Assembly (NCBI RefSeq): GCF_001643235.1
Contig: NZ_LQWY01000001.1
Coordinates: 43,198 to 107,197, forward strand
Direction of reading: 5' to 3'
DNA length: 64,000 bases
DNA from: Domibacillus aminovorans
GTDB lineage: Bacteria; Bacillota; Bacilli; Bacillales; Domibacillaceae
Position numbers and translations under genes: made by a program
Part shown: positions 57,462 to 64,000 of the stretch, one piece after another
How positions within the stretch are numbered: the stretch's first letter is position 1
Layout of the letters: every line of letters begins with the position of its first letter
The notes under the pieces: generated by a model
Told to the model about the DNA's origin: nothing
The model's input: the letters and a program-made list of their open reading frames with translations, nothing else
The model's database searches: none

Positions 57462-58598
57462 TTATAGCATGGAACGCAGCTTTTGAAGTGCTTTTTCCAT
57501 TTCAAAAAGGACTTCTTCGTCCTTTTCCCGGCTAAGCGCCTCCTTCAAAGCCCGTTCTGCTTCCACACCGCCAATTTGCCCGATTGCATATGCCGCTGTT
57601 CCCCGCAAAACAGGGCGTGGATCTTCTTCAAGCACATGAATAAGCGCTCCGAGTGATGATTCTTCTTTAAAGTGGGCAAGTGCAATGATCGCATTACGCT
57701 GAATCGGCTTTTTCCCTCGCCACGAACCGGACATCTGACCGAATCGCTCTTTAAATTCTTTGTTGCTAATAGATAATATCGGCTCTAGAAGCGGTTTTAC
57801 CTGTTCCAGCTTAGGTGTCATTTCCTCATGAATCAGTACATGCTTTCCCTTGTTTTCCGGGCAGACCGTCTGACACGTATCACAGCCGTATAAACGGTTA
57901 CCTAGATGTTTGCGAAACTGCTCCGGCAGGGAGTCTTTCGTTTGTGTTAAATAGGCAATGCAGCGCTGTGAATTCAACTGGCCGCCTTGTACGAGTGCAC
58001 TTGTTGGGCATGCATCAATGCATTTCGTACAGCTTCCACACTGATTCTCCATCGGCGTATCAGGCTCAAATGGCACGTTCGTCAACATTTCACCAAGATA
58101 TACGTACGAACCAAACTCTGGCGTAATGATCGCACAATTTTTTGCACTCCAGCCAATACCTGCACGCTCTGCTACCGCCCGATCCGATAATTCACCCGTA
58201 TCGACCATCGAACGAAATTGGACATCTGGCAGACGCTCTAATAAAAACGATTCAAGCATGGCAAGTTTTCGTCGAAGTATCGAATGATAGTCTTCGCCCC
58301 ACGACGCCCGGCAAAATAAACCGCGCCGCTCGCCTTTTTTTCCTTTCGGCGCATTCTCAAGCCTCGATGGATAAGCAAGTGCAATAGCGATAATGGATCG
58401 CGGCTGATCAATCAAAAGCGCTGGATTCACACGCTTTTCAATGTCTTTTTCTTCAAAACCAGAAGCGTAGCCAAGCTCTTGCTGATTGATCAATTTTTGC
58501 TTCAACTCCAGAAATGGATCGGCCGCCGCAAATCCGATTTTATCAATGCCGATTTCTTTGCTGTAGTTGATCAGTTCCTTTTTTAATTGCCGATACAT
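57462..58598 (-). CDS. queG: Epoxyqueuosine reductase
   Basis: 378 aa. The last step of queuosine synthesis uses cobalamin and two [4Fe-4S] clusters. The ligands are CGSCTKCIDACPT and CDTCQTVCPENKG; SMVDTGELSDRAVAERAGIG with the catalytic Asp precedes them. Residues 290-378 are HEAT-like repeats (ALAHFKEESSLGALIHVLEE). AAGAGGTG precedes the ATG. Confidence 0.95.
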   Translation of the reverse strand: MYRQLKKELINYSKEIGIDKIGFAAADPFLELKQKLINQQELGYASGFEEKDIEKRVNPALLIDQPRSIIAIALAYPSRLENAPKGKKGERRGLFCRASWGEDYHSILRRKLAMLESFLLERLPDVQFRSMVDTGELSDRAVAERAGIGWSAKNCAIITPEFGSYVYLGEMLTNVPFEPDTPMENQCGSCTKCIDACPTSALVQGGQLNSQRCIAYLTQTKDSLPEQFRKHLGNRLYGCDTCQTVCPENKGKHVLIHEEMTPKLEQVKPLLEPILSISNKEFKERFGQMSGSWRGKKPIQRNAIIALAHFKEESSLGALIHVLEEDPRPVLRGTAAYAIGQIGGVEAERALKEALSREKDEEVLFEMEKALQKLRSML

Positions 58599-58617
58599 TT
58601 CTTCACCTCTTCACAGA

Positions 58618-58656
58618 AAAAACAAGCAAACGGAACGCAGTCCGCTTACTTGTTTA
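58618..58656 (-). terminator. Terminator of the DinB-family gene
   Basis: Minus-strand ACAAG..AGCGGA and TCCG..GCTTGT arms followed by six T residues; overlaps the last codons. Confidence 0.65.
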
Positions 58657-59149
58657 AACGTTCTTTTATTTCCTCAATTTGCTGTAGGTGACGCTTTTCA
58701 TGAAGGCCGATAAATGGCACCCACTGACTGAGCCGCATTGGTCCAAATGACGGATGCGGATATGATTTTTGTTCAAGTTGGTCTTCATCAGTCTGATCAA
58801 GAAGCCGTATGAGCTGATCGCGTGAAATATATAGACGATCTTTCATTTGCTGAAGCGTCCGATACTCATACATGGGGGTCGCAAAATCAGGTGCGACTTT
58901 TTTATTGGAGCGATCGGTTGTTTTTTCAATTGGCTGTGGATCAACTTTTTCGCTGCCCGGATTTTTCAGCTCCGATGCAATCGCTTTTGTAATCCCCTGC
59001 TCCATTAAATATAAATGATCAAGCACTTGCATAATCGTCCAGCTATCGCTGTCAGGGCGTTTATTTAACTTATCGTCTGTTAGCCCGTCCACTGCTTCTA
59101 GTACTTCATTTCGGTACTGTTCATTTTGCTTTATATCTTTAGAAAGCAT
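58646..59149 (-). CDS. DinB/YfiT-like metal-dependent protein
   Basis: 167 aa four-helix bundle. The three metal-binding His are visible: DSWTIMQVLDHLYLME, and GLHEKRHLQQIEEI near the C-terminus with two. Members bind nickel or zinc; several act as thiol S-transferases or stress proteins. GGAGG lies before the ATG at 59149. Confidence 0.82.
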   Translation of the reverse strand: MLSKDIKQNEQYRNEVLEAVDGLTDDKLNKRPDSDSWTIMQVLDHLYLMEQGITKAIASELKNPGSEKVDPQPIEKTTDRSNKKVAPDFATPMYEYRTLQQMKDRLYISRDQLIRLLDQTDEDQLEQKSYPHPSFGPMRLSQWVPFIGLHEKRHLQQIEEIKERLNK

Positions 59150-59236
59150 ATTGTCTTCCTCCAGAATCAGTGAAAATCCCTCATAGGGGTACATAAAATT
59201 ATTTCACAATTCGAAAGAAAAGTCGACTAATGTGTG

Positions 59237-61216
<1,980 letters not shown>

Positions 61217-61338
61217 AGATATCAATATGAAACTGTACACAACCTTACCATAGACAAAATAGTCTGTAAAGTTATATTTTTCTTTTAATGATCTTTAATG
61301 ACTTATTTTTCAAAAAAATAAATGCTAACGTCTTCATA

Positions 61339-62055
61339 TTATATATGGGCATTGCGAATAACATTTGCCATGTTTTGATTTGGATAGTCTAACTCTTCAT
61401 ACTGTCTTATTACTTTTTCTAAATCAAATTCTACCCGTTCAATCGATGTGCTCACGCACTTATCTTCAATGTCAACAATTGCGTAAGAAGATTTTTTCAC
61501 ACCATCAAATGGCAGCCCAACACTTCCAATATTAATGATGACTTTCCCATTAATATAACGTATATACGGCTTGTGAATGTGGGCATACACATAAATATCC
61601 GATTCTGTCGATGTCATTAACTTTGTTTTGATCGTATCATCCGATTCAACTGGAAGAACAACGTCAAACAAACTATCCGGTGTCGCATGAAAAGCATTAA
61701 TCGTAAGTCCTGCTTCTTCAAAATGAAGTTCTGTTGGAAGTTCATTTAAATAATCAATATCTTCTTTATTTAATTTCGATACAATCCACTCTCTCTCTTT
61801 ATTCATCATCTCCAATGACTGATCCGGCACTTCACCCTTTTTTACACCTCGCACAACCCACTCGTCTGCGTTTCCTTTAATCACATTCACATTTAATGAC
61901 TGCACTAGCTGCAAAGATCGTTTCGGTTCTGGGCCACGATAACAAATGTCTCCTAGAACATAAATCGTATCTACCTGTTTTTTTTCAATATCTTTCAAAA
62001 CAGCTTCAAGTGCAACAGCATTGCCATGAATATCAGAAATAAAGGCCATCTTCAT
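61339..62055 (-). CDS. YfcE/MJ0936-like metallophosphoesterase
   Basis: 238 aa. Metal ligands: FISDIHGN at residues 5-12, VLGDICYRGPEP, IKGNADEWV, AFHATPDS and YAHIHKPY near residue 160, the full calcineurin-like set. Substrate unknown; related proteins are phosphodiesterases or protein phosphatases. It lies between thiC and the tRNA array, on the same strand. Confidence 0.88.
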   Translation of the reverse strand: MKMAFISDIHGNAVALEAVLKDIEKKQVDTIYVLGDICYRGPEPKRSLQLVQSLNVNVIKGNADEWVVRGVKKGEVPDQSLEMMNKEREWIVSKLNKEDIDYLNELPTELHFEEAGLTINAFHATPDSLFDVVLPVESDDTIKTKLMTSTESDIYVYAHIHKPYIRYINGKVIINIGSVGLPFDGVKKSSYAIVDIEDKCVSTSIERVEFDLEKVIRQYEELDYPNQNMANVIRNAHI

Positions 62056-62127
62056 TTATAAAACACCCTTTCATGCTATGTAGTTCTTCCATGTTAACAT
62101 GTTTTTTATCAGTTAGTGAAACCGCAT

Positions 62128-62168
62128 AAAGAAAAGAGCTCCTACATAAAGTAGAAACTCTCTTCTTT
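62128..62168 (-). terminator. Terminator of the rRNA-tRNA operon
   Basis: GAGAGTTTCTAC and GTAGGAGCTCTT arms around a 5-base loop, T-rich tail, 23 bases after tRNA-Leu. Confidence 0.75.
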
Positions 62169-62190
62169 GACGTCTTAAAACGTTCTTTTA

Positions 62191-62274
62191 TACCGGTGGC
62201 CGGGGTCGAACCGGCACGATCTTGCGATCACAGGATTTTGAGTCCAGCGCGTCTGCCAATTCCGCCACACCGGC
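62191..62274 (-). tRNA. tRNA-Leu (CAA)
   Basis: Long variable arm and acceptor GCCGGTG/CACCGGT with discriminator A. Anticodon loop CTCAAAA reads CAA. The 3' CCA is not encoded. Confidence 0.93.
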
Positions 62275-62283
62275 AATACTTTA

Positions 62284-62357
62284 TGGAGGCGGCAACCGGA
62301 ATCGAACCGGTGATAAAGGTTTTGCAGACCTTGGCCTTACCGCTTGGCTATGCCGCC
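62284..62357 (-). tRNA. tRNA-Cys (GCA)
   Basis: Acceptor GGCGGCA/TGCCGCC, anticodon GCA, encoded CCA. Confidence 0.95.
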
Positions 62358-62370
62358 TTAAAATAATATA

Positions 62371-62445
62371 TGGAGCGGAAGACGAGGTTCGAACTCGCGA
62401 CCCCCACCTTGGCAAGGTGATGTTCTACCACTGAACTACTTCCGC
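62371..62445 (-). tRNA. tRNA-Gly (GCC)
   Basis: Acceptor GCGGAAG/CTTCCGC, anticodon GCC, encoded CCA. Confidence 0.95.
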
Positions 62446-62454
62446 ATAATAAAA

Positions 62455-62529
62455 TGGCTGGGCTAGCTGGATTCGAACCAGCGCGTGACGGAGTCAAAGT
62501 CCGTTGCCTTACCGCTTGGCTATAGCCCA
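62455..62529 (-). tRNA. tRNA-Gln (TTG)
   Basis: Starts TGGGCTA as usual for Gln; anticodon TTG, encoded CCA. Confidence 0.95.
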
Positions 62530-62544
62530 ATAAAAATTAAAACA

Positions 62545-62621
62545 TGGGGCGATCGAGGGGAATCGAACCCCCGAGTGTCGGAGCCACAATCCGATGCGTT
62601 AACCACTTCGCCACGACCGCC
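62545..62621 (-). tRNA. tRNA-His (GTG)
   Basis: Anticodon GTG; the extra 5' G opposite C73 typical of tRNA-His is present; encoded CCA. Confidence 0.95.
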
Positions 62622-62640
62622 ATTATATTGTTCAATTAAT

Positions 62641-62714
62641 TGGCAGGGGCAGTAGGAATCGAACCCACACTGGAGGTTTTGGAGACCTCTGTTCTACCGT
62701 TAAACTATGCCCCT
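62641..62714 (-). tRNA. tRNA-Trp (CCA)
   Basis: Acceptor AGGGGCA/TGCCCCT, anticodon CCA, encoded 3' CCA. Confidence 0.95.
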
Positions 62715-62719
62715 TTAGA

Positions 62720-62803
62720 TGGTGGAGGGGGGCAGATTCGAACTGCCGAACCCGAAGGAGCGGATTTACAGTCCGCCGCGTTTAGCCACTTCGCTACCCC
62801 TCC
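62720..62803 (-). tRNA. tRNA-Tyr (GTA)
   Basis: Long variable arm, anticodon GTA, encoded CCA. Confidence 0.95.
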
Positions 62804-62825
62804 ATTATACACTGTAAAAAAACAG

Positions 62826-62901
<76 letters not shown>

Positions 62902-62908
62902 TACATAA

Positions 62909-62981
62909 TGGCTCAGGACGGAATCGAACCGCCGACACAAGGATTTTCAGTCCTTTGCTCTACCGACTGAGCTACTGAGCC
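62909..62981 (-). tRNA. tRNA-Phe (GAA)
   Basis: Acceptor GGCTCAG/CTGAGCC, anticodon GAA, discriminator A; CCA not encoded. Confidence 0.94.
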
Positions 62982-63003
62982 AAACGAAAATATGTAATAA
63001 ATA

Positions 63004-63080
63004 TGGCGGTCCGGACGGGACTCGAACCCGCGACCTCCTGCGTGACAGGCAGGCATTCTAACCAACTGAACTACCGGACC
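63004..63080 (-). tRNA. tRNA-Asp (GTC)
   Basis: Acceptor GGTCCGG/CCGGACC, anticodon GTC, encoded CCA. Confidence 0.95.
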
Positions 63081-63085
63081 AACGA

Positions 63086-63159
<74 letters not shown>

Positions 63160-63176
63160 ATGATTAAAGCATTATA

Positions 63177-63252
63177 TGGTGGAGGATGACGGGATCGAAC
63201 CGCCGACCCTCTGCTTGTAAGGCAGATGCTCTCCCAGCTGAGCTAATCCTCC
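63177..63252 (-). tRNA. tRNA-Val (TAC)
   Basis: Acceptor GGAGGAT, anticodon TAC, encoded CCA. Confidence 0.95.
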
Positions 63253-63255
63253 AAA

Positions 63256-63330
63256 TGGTGACCCCTACGGGATTCGAACCCGTGTTACCGCCGTGAAAGG
63301 GCGGTGTCTTAACCGCTTGACCAAGGGGCC
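63256..63330 (-). tRNA. tRNA-Glu (TTC)
   Basis: Acceptor GGCCCCT, anticodon TTC, encoded CCA. Confidence 0.95.
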
Positions 63331-63361
63331 AATCTTTTATCTATGTATAATGAGAGTATTC

Positions 63362-63453
63362 TGGCGGAGAGCAAGGGATTCGAACCCTTGAGACAGTGGT
63401 AACCGCCTACACGATTTCCAATCGTGCTCCTTCGACCTCTCGGACAGCTCTCC
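63362..63453 (-). tRNA. tRNA-Ser (GGA)
   Basis: Long variable arm, anticodon GGA, encoded CCA. Confidence 0.95.
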
Positions 63454-63457
63454 AAAA

Positions 63458-63532
63458 TGGCTCCGCAGGCAAGACTCGAACTTGCGACCGATCGGTTAAC
63501 AGCCGATTGCTCTACCACTGAGCTACTGCGGA
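63458..63532 (-). tRNA. tRNA-Asn (GTT)
   Basis: Acceptor TCCGCAG/CTGCGGA, anticodon GTT, encoded CCA. First tRNA after the 5S gene. Confidence 0.95.
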
Positions 63533-63663
63533 ATAATTTGTCCAGCAACAGTGACCAAACTCCAAGCTATAAGCCATCACACCTATGTGATCAAAAGTCA
63601 CTCCAGCGATCTGTCTTATGCCTGCTAGGTTTATTAATCGATCACTTTTACTTTTTTTTAACT

Positions 63664-63779
<116 letters not shown>

Positions 63780-63947
63780 CTGTTTAAGACATCTATTATT
63801 ATAACATAATAAATGCGTTTGACAAGAACTTTTTTGTTCTTTTAAAACTGGATATCAGGGATTCGTATGATACGTATAACACCAATTATTGTTTCGTGTT
63901 GTCAAGCCCCAGCCATCCCAAATGGGCCAGCTGGCACTTTTCGTTAT

Positions 63948-64000
63948 TGGTTAAGTCCTCGATCGATTAGTATTCGTCAGATCTATGTGTCGCCACACTT
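63948..64000 (-). rRNA. rrl: 23S ribosomal RNA, 3' end (partial)
   Basis: The minus strand ends with CTAATCGATCGAGGACTTAA followed by CC, the conserved 23S 3' end. The rest lies beyond the window. The 23S-5S spacer (63780-63947) shows no tRNA or other gene. Confidence 0.93.

Overview
The window is chromosomal DNA from a low-GC, endospore-forming Bacillaceae bacterium. The evidence is spore genes (an alpha/beta SASP, spoVR, yhbH, prkA), comK, scoC, prsA, a Bacillus-type T-box and TPP riboswitch, a trnD-like 15-tRNA array, and many genes in the neighbourhoods they have in Bacillus subtilis (yisK/L, addBA, yhfHI, yhgDE, hemEH, ecsAB-hit, yha, yhb/yhc). I cannot name the genus securely. No phage, IS element, CRISPR array or defence island is visible; nearly everything is core genome with small rearrangements.

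Layout. 1-3000: 5' end of a secreted GH13 amylase, a 46-aa membrane peptide, yisL, yisK and a DUF418 protein. 3030-10170: the addB-addA recombination nuclease. 10250-13560: yhjE, comK diverging from yhzC, an azlC/azlD remnant, yhfI and yhfH. 13560-18820: yhgD-yhgE with two matching operator palindromes, then hemE-hemH. 18990-26700: hmoB, a PAP2 gene cotranscribed with ecsAB, hit, yhaH, scoC, membrane proteins, prsA and yhaM. 26800-31380: yhzD, yhaR, yheB, a SASP gene with a long structured leader, fumC and a 22-aa peptide. 31419-41684: the branched-chain amino acid locus ilvD - T-box - ilvB-ilvH-ilvC-leuA-leuB-leuC-leuD, with candidate CodY and CcpA sites in front of ilvD. 41938-51820: a class A PBP, tatA, a cysteine-less arsenate-reductase-like protein, an EcsC protein, spoVR, pgcA, bdbC with a thioredoxin partner, yhcU and yhcT. 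51975-61000: a purine permease, yhbH, prkA, trmL, queG, a DinB protein and thiC with its TPP riboswitch. 61339-64000: a metallophosphoesterase, then (all on the minus strand) the 3' end of a 23S rRNA gene, 5S rRNA and 15 tRNA genes.

Functional themes: haem synthesis and turnover (hemE, hemH, hmoB), protein export and folding (tatA, prsA, ecsAB, bdbC), leucine/valine/isoleucine synthesis, sporulation, and thiamine synthesis. I found no complete unknown multi-gene system. The most interesting signals are regulatory or small: three short or orphan genes behind near-identical sigmaB-like promoters, a structured RNA leader on the SASP gene, a 13-bp sequence shared at the same position in the addBA and yhaM promoters, an arsenate-reductase-fold protein without its catalytic cysteine, and two decayed gene remnants.

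Start codons were chosen from ribosome binding sites where possible. Names rest on family recognition and synteny from memory; no database search was run.
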